DNA from: Dillenia suffruticosa
Taxonomy: Eukaryota > Streptophyta > Magnoliopsida > Dilleniales > Dilleniaceae
DNA: 64,000 bases
Assembly: GCA_033439265.1 (NCBI GenBank)
Contig: JAVTVX010000002.1
Span: 1,002,001-1,066,000 of the forward strand
Direction: 5' to 3'
Made by a program: the position numbers and the translations under genes. Under the pieces are notes generated by a model. The model did no database searches. It was not told the DNA's origin and worked only from the letters and a program-made list of their open reading frames with translations. Each line of letters begins with the position of its first letter. Position 1 is the first letter of the stretch. This document shows positions 22,418 to 35,879 of the stretch, piece after piece.

Positions 22418-25400
22418 CTACACATTACAAGCATTTCCAGTATCCTTCAGAAACCTGATATTGATTTCTTGGAGTCTATGAAGTGCGTCTCTCATGTTGA
22501 TCCTTTCCTCTGCTGATTCCTTTGAGCAGTCGAGAGCCAATTCCATGATGGAAAATAGACAAAATTCCTCTTTGGCAGAGAAATGCTCCTCCCCTTCTTT
22601 TAGTAATCTGGCGTCTGCAATTGTGGTTATGGATGAATCGCTCACCCACTGCCTCAAGCTCATCTCTTCACCAAATGAATCATCCGTTGGCTTCTTTCCT
22701 GTAAATGTCTCGATCAACAATATCCCAAAACTGTAGACATCACCTTTTGTTGACACGATTCCCTCTGATCCATACTCTACATATAGCACACATATCCAAT
22801 ATCAACACCTAATTACAATCACATCGAAACCATTTTTTCCTCTATATTTGGGTTGACTGGGAGGACTATGCGTTATTATAAAGAAGAGGGGGATTATGGG
22901 GTTTTGAATCCGCACCACCGGTAAGAGCAAGAAATAAACGATGGTAGTATTTTACCATATATTATAGATTCAGTTCTTGAAAGTAACCTCTTAGTAAAAG
23001 AAAGTAATGTTGTCTCCCTGTACTATGTTGGACTCCATATGTGGGATACTTTCAGCAGTGCTGAACTTGATTAGTTTTTCTTATTTGGTAATATTAGATA
23101 GGGTATAGTACATATATTTAAGATTGAAAGGAATAGATTACCAGGTGCCATATAACCAAAAGTTGCTAATGTCCTAGTATGTGCTGTAGAGTCGTTCCCT
23201 CCAATGAGCTTGGAAATCCCAAAGTCCCCAACATGAGCAACTATGTCTTCATCTAATAGAACATTACTAGGCTTTAGATCGCAGTGAACAACAGGGGTTG
23301 CAAGATCAAAATGGAGATATTCCAAAGCAGATGCAACATCGAGCATTATACTCAGCCTTTGGAGCATATCCAGAGGGTAGCTGTGAGAATACAACCACAT
23401 TTCAAGACTGCCATTTGCCATGTGCTCAAGAACCAACACTTTGAAATCAAGGTTAGAGCAGCTGTTGACTATTTTGACAAGATTTCTGTGTCTGATGTTA
23501 CGCATAACTTCACATTCAACATCGAAACTCCTAAATGCTCCTTCTTTCAAATTGAAAACCTTTATGGCAACTTTCATCCCATTTGAAAGTACCCCGTGAT
23601 ACACAGAACCATAGCTTCCAACTCCAATCAAGTTGCCCTCAGCAAAATTGTTTGTTCCACGTTGGATTTCCAGGAAAGTGATTCTGCCATCTAATGTTTC
23701 CTTCAATGCAGAACTGTGAGCAATGTCATTCTTACTCCTTTTCTGGTATCTCACCAATAAAACTACTAAAGCCACCACTAATATAACTGCTGCAATTATT
23801 GGAAATATATATTTTAAGAGCAAGATTCTTGTATTCCTTCCATGCTTGGCATTGGTGCTGCATTTGGAGACTCCAAAACGGGGTGCTCCACATAATCCTT
23901 GATTAGCCATGAAAGATTCAGCGGTGAAGTTAGCGAAAGGCCCTCCATTTGGAATTTCTCCCTGCAGCTTGTTGAAAGATAGATTCAAGTGACTAAGATA
24001 CAAAAGATTCTCCAAAGACTTGGGAATCATACCCGAAAGGCTATTATTTGATAGGTCCAGTGATTGTAGGCTAATCAACTGACCAAATGATTCTGGTATT
24101 CCACCTTGCAAGTCATTTTGAGCAAGTGAGAGATTCACAAGGCTGAGGAGTCCTCCGGCTGTGTCTGGTATATCACCCGAAAACAGATTCCTCGATAAAT
24201 CCATTACAGTCACAGCCTTCATATTCCCAATATCTCGAGACAAGGTGCCGCAGAGAAAATTTGAGGATAAGTTTAAGAACAAGAGATCACTAAGACTCCA
24301 CAAGGTTGCAGGTATGATGGAAGTCAATTTGTTGGAATCTAGCCCAAGTGCTCTCAGGGATGTCAGATTTCCAAAGCAAGCAGGGGCTGACCCAGTAAGG
24401 TCATTTTGACCTAAAAGCAATTCACCCAAGCTTCTTATAAAGCAAATTTTACCAGGAATTGACCCTTGTAACCTATTGTCTTGCAGACTTAGCCGTTGGA
24501 GGATTTGTAAGTCTCCTACCATTGTAGGAATTGATCCAATCAGCTGATTGCCACTCAGATCCAAGCTTATCAAGTTGCTTAAATTGCCAATCTGTACCGG
24601 AATGCTGCCACTGATTCTAGACTGGGATAAGCCTAGATACTGAAGGGAGTTAGAGAGATTTCCAATGGACGGTGGAAGGTAGCCACCAAGGGGATTAGCT
24701 TGTGCATAAAGTAACTCCAAGTTTTGGCAATTAGTCAAAGAACTAATGAAGCTGATTTCATGGTTAGGATCTTCATTGGTCAAATTATTATCTCCCAGAG
24801 CAAGCAACCGAAGATGTTGCAAGTTACCAAGACTGTTAGGTACAAAACCGGTGAAGTAGTTTGAAGTTATGCTGATGCTGCTGAGCTGGGAGGCATTTGA
24901 GATGGAGCTTGGGATCACTCCACTAATTTGGTTTCCTGCGAGAAATAGCCCTTGAAGATTGCTAAGCGAAAACCAAATATTTGATGGGAGATACCCTGAA
25001 AGATAATTCTGGGTAAGTGAAATAGCCTGCAGCGTAGAGACATTGAAGATGGACAGGGGCATAGGCCCTGTAAGGCTATTGACATGGAGATTGAGCTCCC
25101 TCAAACTTCGAAGTTTTCCAATTTCCTCTGGAATAGCACCTGAAAAATACGTTCAAAATTCAAAAATCATCATTCTAGCTTTACATCTTCTTGCATCGAA
25201 TTCAAGTACTGTAAAACTTGAATCTAAGTGGTATACCCAACTATTGTAAAACAGGATTGTCCCCTTGACATGGATAGCAACATGGTATATTTCTGCCTAC
25301 TTCAAAATTAATGATGAGCGGCCTAAATAATAAATAGGTTTGGCAATAAGTGTAAACTTCACTTGGCAAATTCTTCAGAAACGCATGTGCATTTGTCTAA

Positions 25401-27108
25401 GTAGACCTTCTAGATCCCAGCCAAGGTGATGTCCCTCATGTCATTGACGGATATGACTAGCTAGCGGAGCAGTAGTGCTGCATGAATTATGGTATATATG
25501 TGCTGAATTAATAAACTATGAGGCTCTGCAAACTATGGGTTTTTTCTTTACATAGCATAACATGTGTCGCAGAAAATAAAGAAGACATAATTGACTAGGT
25601 AACAATACTCCAAGGTCAATTTCATAATTGTTTTAGGAAAAAGGACCTCAAGTTAATTAAAAATTAAAAAAAAAAAGTGAGCTGGCCTAATATGTTTGCT
25701 TTGAAATGCATGAGGTAGTAATGATAATCATTTATATTATTGTTTTTTTCTACTATACAATATATGAAATTCAAAATGAGTTGACATAGTTCTACCTGTG
25801 AAATTGTTGCTTGACAAACTCAAGTTTATTAGCATGGTACAGTTCCCCATACTTCTTGGAATGCTTCCGCTCAGTTTATTGTTTGCGATTAGAAGATTTT
25901 GGAGACTTGGAAGATTATGACACAAATCCAGCGGAAGGCCACCAGACAAGCTGTTGTTTGAAAGCTCAATAACATTACAAGAATTGTTGAAGATACTGGA
26001 TGGTATGGGACCTGTTAAGAGGGCAGCTGCTATGCTCAGTATACTCAAATTACGAAGATTGCCCAACTCTGGGGGGATTTCACCTGCATAATCGTCCAAT
26101 ACTGAGTGTATAAACTTATGAAAATCCAAAGACAACTACACATTCATTGATATTACAAGCTCGAATCCTTCTTTAAAAAGAAAAAGAGTATTTACCCTGT
26201 ATTTTTGAGACTCCAAGGTATAGCTCTTGTAACATGGTTAAGTTGCCAAGTTCGGGGGGTATTGTTCCATTGAATTCATTGTAGGACAGAGCCAAAAGTT
26301 GAAGTGCTCTGCATTTGGCCAAATTGGCAGGGACTTGGCCAGATAACTGATTGTATGGAAGTCTAAGCTGCTCAAGTAGAGGAGAATTATTGCATATATC
26401 CATGGGGAGACCACCACAGAAACTATTATTTGATAGATCTAGAATCTGCAGTGAAGAAATGTTGAAGATGGTGGATGGAATGGGACCAGAAAATTTGTTG
26501 CTGGCTAGAGCAACTACAAGGAGGTTTTGAAGATTACCGATCTCATTTGGAATGTTCCCTTCAAGATAATTGTTCGTTAATGACAATCTTACTAACTTTG
26601 AGAGGTTGAAAAATGAAGGCGGGATATGACCTGTGAGACTGTTGCCATACAGAACTAGGACTTGAAGATTTGTTAAGGATGCAAACCATGTTGGCAACCC
26701 TCCACTAAAGCTGTTGTCTCCCAAATTAACAAATCTCAGTCGATGTAAGCGAGATAATTCTTTGGGCAAATAACCATAGAAGGTGTTGTTACTAAGGTCG
26801 AGGACCTCTAGGAATGAGAGGTTTCCGATGTATGGGGAGATGGTTCCTGTCAAATTCATGTCGTATAAATTCAATTCTGTAACTCTCTGATGTCTTGATC
26901 CACAAGTGATGCCAAACCAAGCACAGCAAGAAGTAGTATTGGACCAATTGGTGGCCAGAATGCTGCGTGGATCAGAATTGATGTTAGCTTTGAACGCAAG
27001 AAGGGCAAACTCATCTGTGGATAGACTAAGATTTTTGGCAAGACAAGCAATATACCAAGACTGGCTTAACAGCACAAGGCCAAAAACAAATACAGATTTC
27101 TTTTCCAT
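22418..27108 (-). CDS. LRR receptor-like kinase, subfamily XII type, non-RD kinase
   Basis: Plasma-membrane receptor kinase of 1185 aa. Exons: 27108-26196, 26083-25796, 25139-23142, 22776-22418; lengths total 3558 nt, all junctions GT-AG, no internal stop. Residues 1-25 form a signal peptide; the LRR N-cap is TDEFALLAFKANI...TSCCAWFGITC; then about 25 LRRs of the type NxLxGxIPxxIGNLxxL to about residue 805; one membrane helix ~839-863; and a kinase from ~903 with glycine loop IGVGSYGSVY, Lys927, HCDLKPSN and DFG at 1039-1041. His-Cys-Asp in place of His-Arg-Asp marks a non-RD kinase, as in the pattern-recognition receptors FLS2, EFR and Xa21, so an immune role is likely; the ligand is unknown. 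The intron after APE's Pro codon matches that family. A frameshifted paralogue fragment 5.5 kb upstream suggests a former tandem cluster. Confidence 0.93.
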
Positions 27109-27137
27109 TCTCTGGTGATTTATGAGCTTATGGAATC

Positions 27138-27141
<4 letters not shown>

Positions 27142-27174
<33 letters not shown>
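27142..27174. repeat. (GA)n microsatellite in the LRR-RLK leader
   Basis: Reads (CT)n on the transcribed strand, between the candidate TATA box and the start codon. Confidence 0.8.
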
Positions 27175-27177
<3 letters not shown>

Positions 27178-27192
27178 TTGAGATCAAAGAGG

Positions 27193-27202
27193 ATTATATA
27201 TA
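27193..27202 (-). promoter_or_regulatory. candidate TATA box of the LRR-RLK gene
   Basis: On the minus strand TATATATAAT lies about 85 nt upstream of the ATG at 27108, separated from it by a (CT)n run at 27142-27174. Spacing and sequence suit a short-leader core promoter. Confidence 0.5.
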
Positions 27203-27309
27203 CCGGTGATTTATACGGGCACTTGACAAGAAAAAATCTAGTGGGCATCATCCTATGCCCTCATCAAACACATTTTAAGAAAGAAAACAGGTTCAAAATC
27301 AACTAGCCG

Positions 27310-30300
27310 GCCAAGAATTCAAAATTCCATTATCCCATCATATTCCATGACTTGGTTGAGCTAAATGTCACATCTCTTGTAAATAACATTAGTTCAGGTT
27401 TCCTTTATACATCAACTTGACAGAGCTCATGTAAGCTGCAATTAGGTGTTTCTCTCCCTTTTTTTAGATGTCTTTTCAATTAAAAAATTTAATAAAATAT
27501 TATTATGTTAGCAATTATTATAATAAACGGGATATCTATGGGGACCCATTCAACTCGGAACTTATAACTTCTATTTGTCTTTTCTCATTTGGGTGAATCT
27601 GCCGTCTTCATAAGTAAAGTAGGACGCCAAGCTATTTATCTCGACTCCCGTGAAACCTTTTTCACACGAAGTTGCTCCATTTTTTTTTTTTTTTTTTCTG
27701 GGATGAGGTTTTATTTGCTCCAACCCCTACAAGGCCAAAACATGAGAATACGACTCCGCTCCGTTTTTCGAAAACGCTGTATCTTGTTGCAGATGAAAAT
27801 GGGGCGCTTTCGCGGCTCGTAATCCCAACGACGTCGTTTTATTTGACGACAAGTTTCCTTTCGATTCCCCGTATTCCACAGAGAAGAAACGACACAGTTT
27901 ATGTGATATAAATGAAACGCACCGTTTTAGTATCTAGTCTCCGTTCACCCCGTTCCAGAGGGCGGTGGTCACTTGCAAAACTAATGACGCTTCCTCATTC
28001 ACTTTTTCCAAATTAATTAGTTGAAAAAAAATAAAAAAATAAAAAAATAAAATTGATATATAAAAACATGTATAGAAAGAGTTTTATTTTTTAAAAACTC
28101 AATCCGTCTTGAATCGAATTTTACTAGTGGTTTAAATAGTTGAGAGGCAAAAGTTGTACCCGCCCAACAATTTTTTTTAGAACAATGTATAATATAATTC
28201 TAAGATTATAATATCAAATTTTTATTTCTCCTAAAAGTATAACTCCACTCCTAATCTTATAACCCTTAACATATTGTATTTATGATATATTTTTTTTTTT
28301 CATTTTAACCTATCTATATCAATAAGTAAAACTTTTTCTTGACCAAACGTAGTGGGTTAGCCCCTAAACCTTTTTCCTCCTCTATCAAATGAGTAGCCAA
28401 TTTGTCCTAGACAATTTCAAAAGATAATCTATACCATACCATTATTTTCTTTGACTTGGTTGCAACACTAAGATGGTGGTTCTTCAATATCACATCAGTC
28501 ATAAGATATATACATATTAGGCCTTGTGTGTTTTTATTTTTTATTTTTTTATGTAGAAAAATTCAAATTCGAGACTTTTATAAGGAGAAGAAGATAGTAT
28601 CAATTGAATTATAACCCATCGACTATTAGGCCTTATTCATACATCAACTTGATGAAAAAACTTATGTAAACAAGAGTGAGATGTTTCTTTATTTTCTTCC
28701 AAATATTTTTGTTAGAAATATTCTATAATTTATAAGTTGCTTGAGAAATGAACCCTACGAAACTTCTAAAACTTTTGAGTTATGAGTAATTTTTACACTT
28801 CCCAATAAGACAGTCTATCGGTTACAACTCCTCTTCAACTTGATTTAGGGTTCAAATCCCATATTAAAAAAAAAAAAGAGTAATTTTTACACTAAAAACA
28901 CAAAATTAGACGGAATTTGTGACATCACACAGTACCATAAGGGAGACTTTAGTTTAATTTCACCTCAAAGAGGAAATTTATGGCACTATTTGACAAAGCA
29001 TGACGTCTAGTGGAGACAACATCTCTTGCCCAACTTTAGGAAGGTATGGATGAGGCCATTAAGGCGATAACCGATAACAGCTCATTCCAAAGTAGTACAG
29101 CCAACCACTTCAGGAATCTTTGATTTGTAAAAGAAGGGCATTTTGGAAAGTTTGATGTTGAAATTCTTTGGAACTAAATTCAAGAGTTTTCTTATCTTTT
29201 TTACCCAAATTTCTGGATTCTTCCTCCTCTGATTTTACTTTTTCCGTTCTTTTTTTTTTTATCTTGGGTGGGTTTCTCAAGTTATTTGGAGATCTTTGGA
29301 TGTCCAATTTTGATGTGGGCTTGGTGCTGATTAGAGTGCTAAATAGGCCTAGTCCACCTTTTTTTTACTAAACTTGGAAATGATTTTAACCTGCAGGCCT
29401 AATTGGGCCGGCAATTCAAGAAAAATTACTCTCAACTGCAAAGAGTGATAACACCTAGCTGAGTACAAAATATCTCATTTTTATCGAGCTTTGCTAATTT
29501 GAAAAGGCTATAGTACAAAAAGAATATATATACATAATTTTAGTACAAAAATTGAAGGAAAGAGATATAACTATTAGACCGTAAGATTGTACCTTGTTAC
29601 ATAGATTTCGGCTTTGTTTATTAGAGATATAACTATAGTACAAAAAGAATATATATACATATGTCGGCTTTGTTTTAGTATTTTCCTAATCTGCCTACTA
29701 TATATTTGGACAAGAAATCTATTATGGACAAAGGGTCTAGTAACTCAAATCTACAAATATGATATAAACCCTTTTGGTGTAGTTGGAGTGGGTTCACTTT
29801 TTGGAGATTTCGTTTGGGTAGAATTATTTCTTAGGATTTGGTGGCCGGGTTCCTCATGATAATATTTGTTTGTGATCTTCACATATTTTGTATTTCTCCT
29901 TTTATAGAGTGAAATTATATTTTTTATCTGTGTCGTGGATATAGGCATTATTGTCAAGGAAATTATGTTTTCTATGTGCCAATTGCAATCGTGGGTGTGG
30001 AACAAGGATAACAAGAGATTATCGGAGGATTCATTTTTAAAAGCCAAGAATAACGAGATGAGAGAGAAGAGAGAGAGAGAGAAGCAGTAACCAAGAATAA
30101 AGAGAATATTATTTATTTTTGCAGGTCCCAAAATTATACTTTCAAATCATAAATATGTAGCCATATTTGCATTATTGGTTAGTTACTAAAAATAATAATT
30201 CATTTTGAAAATTAAACCGATAAAATTGAAAATACACATCAGAAAAGGATAAAATGGATAACCAATGTTAAACTCTCTTCTTTATATTACGTTATAATGA

Positions 30301-32560
30301 ATATTTATAATAAATATTTTCATTTTTTGTCCAATAATAAAACATATAATTATACGTGATTGCCATTGATTTGCGAAGGCATCCATGAGAATATCCTAGT
30401 CTGATGTTGACTTAGCGCGCAGAACATGGGAATTTAAAGGAAAAAACCTAGTCGGCAAAGAAAACAAAAGACAACAAGACATTTCCAAAACTCAATCTTT
30501 GATACAATGACTGTCTAATAAACTCAATTTTATGTCCTAATCAAGTCAAATAACGAGCATAATGGTTCTTATATCTTACCTCAGCAATTTGATTTTATCC
30601 TTTATATGAATTTGATATAGCTTCCCCAAATATTTTTAGAGTTTTAAATAAGAGTGAACCATATAAATTACCAATTTAGTACGAAAACATATCTAAGTAT
30701 ATTTCTCATCGAAATCATATTTCGATTAATTCAATTCGAGTATTATCAAACTTAATTTAGAGGAGAATTTTTCCAACATGATTTTTTTTATTTTCAAATT
30801 TTAAATCTACAACTTGATTAAGAGATTTAATATCTTTACCCACTAGAACACTTATCCTTTGATTTTTTTTTTATAAACTATCCGTATTCTGTAATTATGA
30901 CGAGAATCTAATTAAAACTGAATTGGATTTTAAAAGATAAAATTTTTTCGATATTTGTTTTTGTGTTTGGAAAGCACAAATCTCGAAATCAAATCTTTGT
31001 TTAAAAAAATCAATAGCTAGCTATTGAATTAACCAGATCATGACGGATGCATTTTGCATTTCCTAATGAACTTGGGGTTGGATTTCGTGGGCAACCCTCA
31101 AAGTTTAAAATACTAGCATAGTCAAGGGCAGTAGATCCTCAATCAAAATATTATTTTCAAAATAGAAAAAAGACACCAATCCTGGTTCCCAAAAAAATAA
31201 TAATAATAATAACGTGACAAATTTATAATGGAATTGAAATCTAGAAACCTAGAAGTTCACGTATCAAGGATAATATACAAAAATTATTTGAAAGCAACGA
31301 TGGCTTTGGTTGGTAATATAACTATTTTGTCTCTAAATTTTTATTAATTATTTTGTAATATTGATAATGTAATACATAAATTATTAATATTATTTTTCAT
31401 AATACAATCATAAGAGAAGACAAAAATATAGTTTAATTTGGATGCGAAAGTAGGATATTGTCAAATGGGTTCTTTTCTTTCTTCTTTGATCAGGAAAAGA
31501 AACCCCATTTGATTAATCAATATTTCTGAGAAGGTACGTGCATGCCTCGCCAACTTGAGTCCAAGTATATCATTATAAAAGAGTATTCTTTTAAGACACC
31601 AAAAATAAATTCATGGAGCTTGATTTTCAAGAAAAAGTTCTCATGAAAAAGAAAAAAAAAATCATAATATGTACGATCTTTGATGCGCAAAAACTTTTTA
31701 ACAATAGAGCTACCAATTTCAACTATCATCATAGCATTAAATTTATAAAAGTAAAAATTATTTATAGGGATCATCCACCATTTTCAATTAAAAAGAGGAC
31801 CAAAAAAAAAAAAAAAAAAAACAAGTTGGGTATGCCAGGAGTCGCATCTCAAACTCAACAATGTAGCTGCCGGTGTTTACTTTATTCAAACTTCAATCAT
31901 AATAAATCCAAGCAATGTAGTTTCACTCGTACCTCGATCGCCCATTGGTTTCAAGAATTGAAGGCTTAGAATGGAAAGGAAAAAAAAATGGAGAGAGAGA
32001 GATTTCAAACTCTAAAGAAGAACAAGGTTAAACCTTATAAAAATTTAAGTTTTGTTCGGGATTTTTTTTTTTTTTTTTGGGGTGGGGTTGTTTGGGAGTG
32101 TTTGTTTAGGATAAAGAGGTTCAAAATGAAAAAAAAAAAAATAAATTACTTCCCTCACATTTTACTCTGGAATAGAAATTCCTTTTATTTTTTTTGGTAC
32201 CGGTATCCAGAATTATGCACCGACTAATCCAGTTCGAGATTTACAGTGGCCCATTCAAAAGAGCTATTCTCCTAACGTAATCTGCTCCATGTCCAAGTCA
32301 CAAGTTAAACCCAAGATCTTGGTTTAGGAATTTAGTATTATATTTTATTAGGCTAACTGACCGTGAATTTATTGAATTCCTTTTATATGAACTTGTTTAA
32401 TACAAAATCAGTTTAGTTAGTTGATTAGCTCCAACCATTCACTTATTGACAAATAAGCATTCCTAAAGTCCAAAGCTCGGACATTGTTGAATATATGGCT
32501 TCCTCTTTTGATGGATGAGGCCCGTGATTATGGCCCATCATAGGGCCCTCCCTAGGCTAG
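27310..32560. other. gene-free AT-rich stretch
   Basis: No frame resembles a known protein. Visible structure: a GC-richer island at about 27700-27960; tRNA-like blocks at 28535-28620 (minus strand) and 28808-28878 (plus strand, GGGTTCAAATCCC followed by poly-A), probably decayed SINE pieces; a 125-bp-spaced direct repeat of AGTACAAAAAGAATATATA at about 29512 and 29637; a decayed dispersed repeat at about 30780-30911. Confidence 0.45.
32196..32372 (-). repeat. dispersed SINE-like repeat, family A
   Basis: Shares the block order TACCGGTATCCAGA, GAGATTTACAGTGGCCCATT, GAGCTATTCTCC, TTTAGTATTATATT, GGCTAACTGACCGT with 61905-62060 and 60640-60845. No target duplication was resolved. Confidence 0.5.
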
Positions 32561-32639
32561 GCCTCTAATTTTTAAGGATTGGGCTATCTCGGCTGGATGA
32601 GAAACTATGTGACATGTTCTCTTTTAAACATTTGGACCC

Positions 32640-32825
32640 CAGGTTTGTCAGATTCAAGGCCGCAACTCTCTGGTGGGGACGACCACAAGTCAGCCCAAAC
32701 CAAGCGCAACAAGATGTAGTCGTCGAACAGTTGAATGCCAAAATGCCACGAGAATGGGAAGTAACATGATTCTTCAAAACAAAGAAGACCAGACTCGTCT
32801 GTGGCTAGACTTAGACCCGGGGGGG
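32640..32825 (-). pseudogene. LRR-RLK N-terminal fragment (relic paralogue)
   Basis: Two overlapping minus-strand frames together read LSLATDESGLL, then with a frameshift KNHVTSHSRGILAFNC and TTTSCCAWFGLTCGRPHQRV followed by AALNLTNLG. This matches the LRR N-cap region of the intact kinase at 27108 (LSLSTDEFALLAF...SCCAWFGITCGSRHQRVTELNL). Nothing of the LRR domain, membrane helix or kinase follows, so it is a short dead remnant of a tandem duplicate. Confidence 0.8.
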
Positions 32826-33288
32826 AGAAGAAGTAGAATTGGTATGACAAGGGATGAAATGTTTAATTGATTGTAACAGAGCAGCGAAAGAACAAAGGAA
32901 AGTGTTAGCAGCCATGAATGAGAAGCCTCTGCAACAGAATTAGTTGAAGAAGAAGAAGAAGAAGAAGAAGAAGAAGAAAACTTAGAAACTTTAATAGTAG
33001 GAGCTTGCCATCAGAATTCCACATCTTGAATTGTTTAATTGCCTGAATTCCACAAACATAAGTCCTTTTTGTTGCTTGTCTTCGGACTGTGGAAAGACAT
33101 GATCCAAAGACGAAAGATAATGTCATCCGTAATTTCTCTGCAGTGAAATGTGCACAATATAAACGATAATAAATTGCCTGGTAGAAGAAAAAAAGAATAC
33201 CATATACAAGATAATATATTACTTTGAAACTAGGCGCTGGCAAGAAAAAAGTGTTAGAAATTTATATGATGTTCAATTTGTGTGATGT

Positions 33289-33289
<1 letters not shown>

Positions 33290-33360
<71 letters not shown>
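33290..33360. repeat. (GA)n microsatellite
   Basis: About 35 uninterrupted GA units, the longest in the window. The Arg-Glu frame across it is an artefact of the repeat. An (AAG)n run lies nearby at 32946-32978. Confidence 0.9.
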
Positions 33361-33362
<2 letters not shown>

Positions 33363-34864
33363 GGGGAGAGGAGGGGGCAAGCATAAATATTTGGAAAAGA
33401 ATTAAAATAATAACACCTCTAATCAATGAAGTATTCAAGACTGGAAAATTGTCATCACAAACCATTGAGTCATCTAAAGGTGTTAACGGCTGCTTGACAA
33501 TGGGCACCAGATAGAATCCCCAATTAAAGAAACGAACTCTTAATTTGAAACCCCACCCCCCAAAAAAAGTAAAATGCTAGAAGAATTTTACAGAAGTCTC
33601 AATAGCACAATGAAAAAACAAGGAAACTCACAATCACAGCCCTAGTGCGGCACCAAGATAATCGATCCTAAGAAAACAATATTTTGGAACGTATTTTAAA
33701 ATGAAGGGAGAACTTTCCCACGTTGGAAACCTCAAGAAAAAAAAAATCATGCATTATTCGTAAGTGAGGCTCTTAAGAGAATAACCAAAAAGTCCAAGCG
33801 AGTACTACACCTAGTGAGTATACTTGACTCGAAGCCATTTCTGAAAGTTACATCCTCTATTCCCACCATTATGTTCTAAAAATCCCCCCCCCCCGCAAAA
33901 AAAAACCAAAAACAAATGGAACTGTTGATCCGATTCCTAGCTAAATAGAATTGAATTAGGTCAATGAGGCTTCCTATATTTCCTCATACTAATGATTATA
34001 ATCACACAAAAGAAAATGACTTGGTAAAATCTACAATGCTGGGAGAGAAAAATGAGAAAAGAAACAAAAAAGATAAGCATATAAAAAAGAGAATCTTATG
34101 GATAGATTTGAAATATCAAAAAGTGAGGAATTTTAAATCTTGAATTATCTAACAAAATCTTGACAAAGAAACTAGTGGTGTCATGGTGGCTTCACTGGCT
34201 CCACAATGGTGGATACATGAGTTTCTTCAAACAAAAAACTTTTGTTTTCTTTCCAATAAGTTAGTGAGAGTTTGTTGGGGTAAGGTAGGGCCTTCTCAAA
34301 AGCCAAATCCATTGGCCACTGGATATCAAAGATTTCAAATTTCAATCTTACATGTTGACTCCCCTCCTCTCTCTCTCGTTGGCCATTCTCTATCATATTC
34401 ATAGTTAGAGTCCAAGCGCTAGCAAGATTGAATGTGAAAAAAGTTTTGGCACCCCATGTCATTTGTCGTTCTTTCTTGCTTTTTTGATGTCCAACCCATT
34501 AAGAATCTTAAATTTTAGCACCCCTAGAGTTCAAAACCTAATGGTGTTTATGGTTTCTTTCGAACACCATATTTCCAAAGAATACAGATAATTATATTAT
34601 CACCTTACAATTTCAGCTACAGTCTTATCTAGACGGACATAGTAAATAAACTTTTTTATTTTTCATTTTTGGGTACCAATACATGGAATTGGATCTGTTG
34701 AAATAAGGCTGAGAGATACTTTATTTGAGCCATCTTAATTTATTTGTTCCACAATGGGAAAGACGGTAAAGAGAACAGAGTACAGTCTTATGTATTGTAT
34801 ATGCCTACCTATTTTTTATTGCATTGCTGATCTTTAGAGGGAGAAAATTTTAACTTTCTATTAA
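33361..34864. other. non-coding stretch left of copia element 2
   Basis: Nothing recognised. It contains poly-C and poly-A runs and no convincing frame. Confidence 0.4.
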
Positions 34865-34869
34865 TCATT
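34865..34869. repeat. target-site duplication TCATT (left) of copia element 2
   Basis: TCATT at 34865-34869 recurs at 42332-42336 immediately after the right LTR. Confidence 0.9.
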
Positions 34870-35354
34870 TGTTGGTTATTGATGCCCATTATGGGCATTT
34901 GGGTAATTAAGGAATGGGGTAACTCCCATCCTTAATTACCATTAACCAATATTTTGGTAACCCCCCACCAATTAAGTGATTTGGTCTTACCTTCCTTCTG
35001 GGAGAGGAAACAATGGAGGAAACTCTCATTCTCCTACCTTGAGTGTGGAGAGAATCCATGGGAGGCAACTATGGAGGCTAGGGTTTCACATATTCTCTAG
35101 AGAGAGAATAGAGAGAGGGATGGAGATTTTCGCGTAGGAAAATCTCCCATCGTCAGACGATTCACCGGACTCGAGGCTTGAGGCGTCGTGGACTTGAGGT
35201 GGTGGTTCGATTGTGTGATCACCATCCGACCGTGCGATCCGTTCGAGGGACATCGCGACACGGTAGATTTTGGAGACCGCCCAATAGAGGTATTTATCCC
35301 GAAAATTCCGAAACTATTTAATTCACGCTTCCGCATGCGCGATTAAATCCAACA
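34870..35354 (+). repeat. 5' LTR of copia element 2
   Basis: 485 bp from TGTTGGTTATTGATGCCC to GATTAAATCCAACA. An internal near-palindrome, ATGCCCATTATGGGCAT, lies at the left end. Confidence 0.93.
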
Positions 35355-35370
35355 TTGGTATCAGAGCGGG
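35355..35370 (+). other. primer binding site of copia element 2
   Basis: TTGGTATCAGAGCGGG abuts the 5' LTR; TGGTATCAGAGC is complementary to initiator tRNA-Met. Confidence 0.87.
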
Positions 35371-35879
35371 TTGGATTTAATTTAAAATAATTTTCGGAAT
35401 TGTTTTTGGGATTTTAAAATTTTGGGGTCCGGATCACGGATGAGTTTCGTGAATCCGAGAACACCGCAAGAATACCCATGGCCCAGGGATTACAAACATA
35501 TTTTTTTTTAATTTTCCGAGCATGTTTGGGCCATGAAATGTCCGGTCGAAGTTTGCGACCGTACGGACATGAAAACCTTAGATCTGTGGCCTTAGAGGGC
35601 GGATCGATGTATGAAAAAATTATAAATGTGTTCCTTGCATCTAGATCTATTGTTTTATGTCTTTTATTATGAGTTTTGGGTGCCGGAAACCGGGATTTCC
35701 GAATGGCCGCGGAGGGCCGCGACTGGGGTGGTTGAATCCGACCATTTTTGGGCTTAAATCCTCCTAAAATCGAGTGTAGGATGTTTGGAGGATGCCCACA
35801 AATTTTTTCCAGTCGAAAAATGCAAGAAACAACAGCCGGAATCGAGTTTTCCAGAAAACGGGTCGAAAAACCCGTTGCA

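Noticed and set aside
28808..28878. Possible tRNA gene (GGGTTCAAATCCC)
   Set aside because: Only a B-box-like arm followed by poly-A; no acceptor or anticodon stem, so more likely a SINE remnant.
33224..33514. Frame rich in Arg-Glu repeats
   Set aside because: Translation of the (GA)n microsatellite.
35097..35336. 79-codon frame, repeated at 42074-42313
   Set aside because: It lies wholly inside the two LTRs of copia element 2 and is conserved only because the LTRs are.
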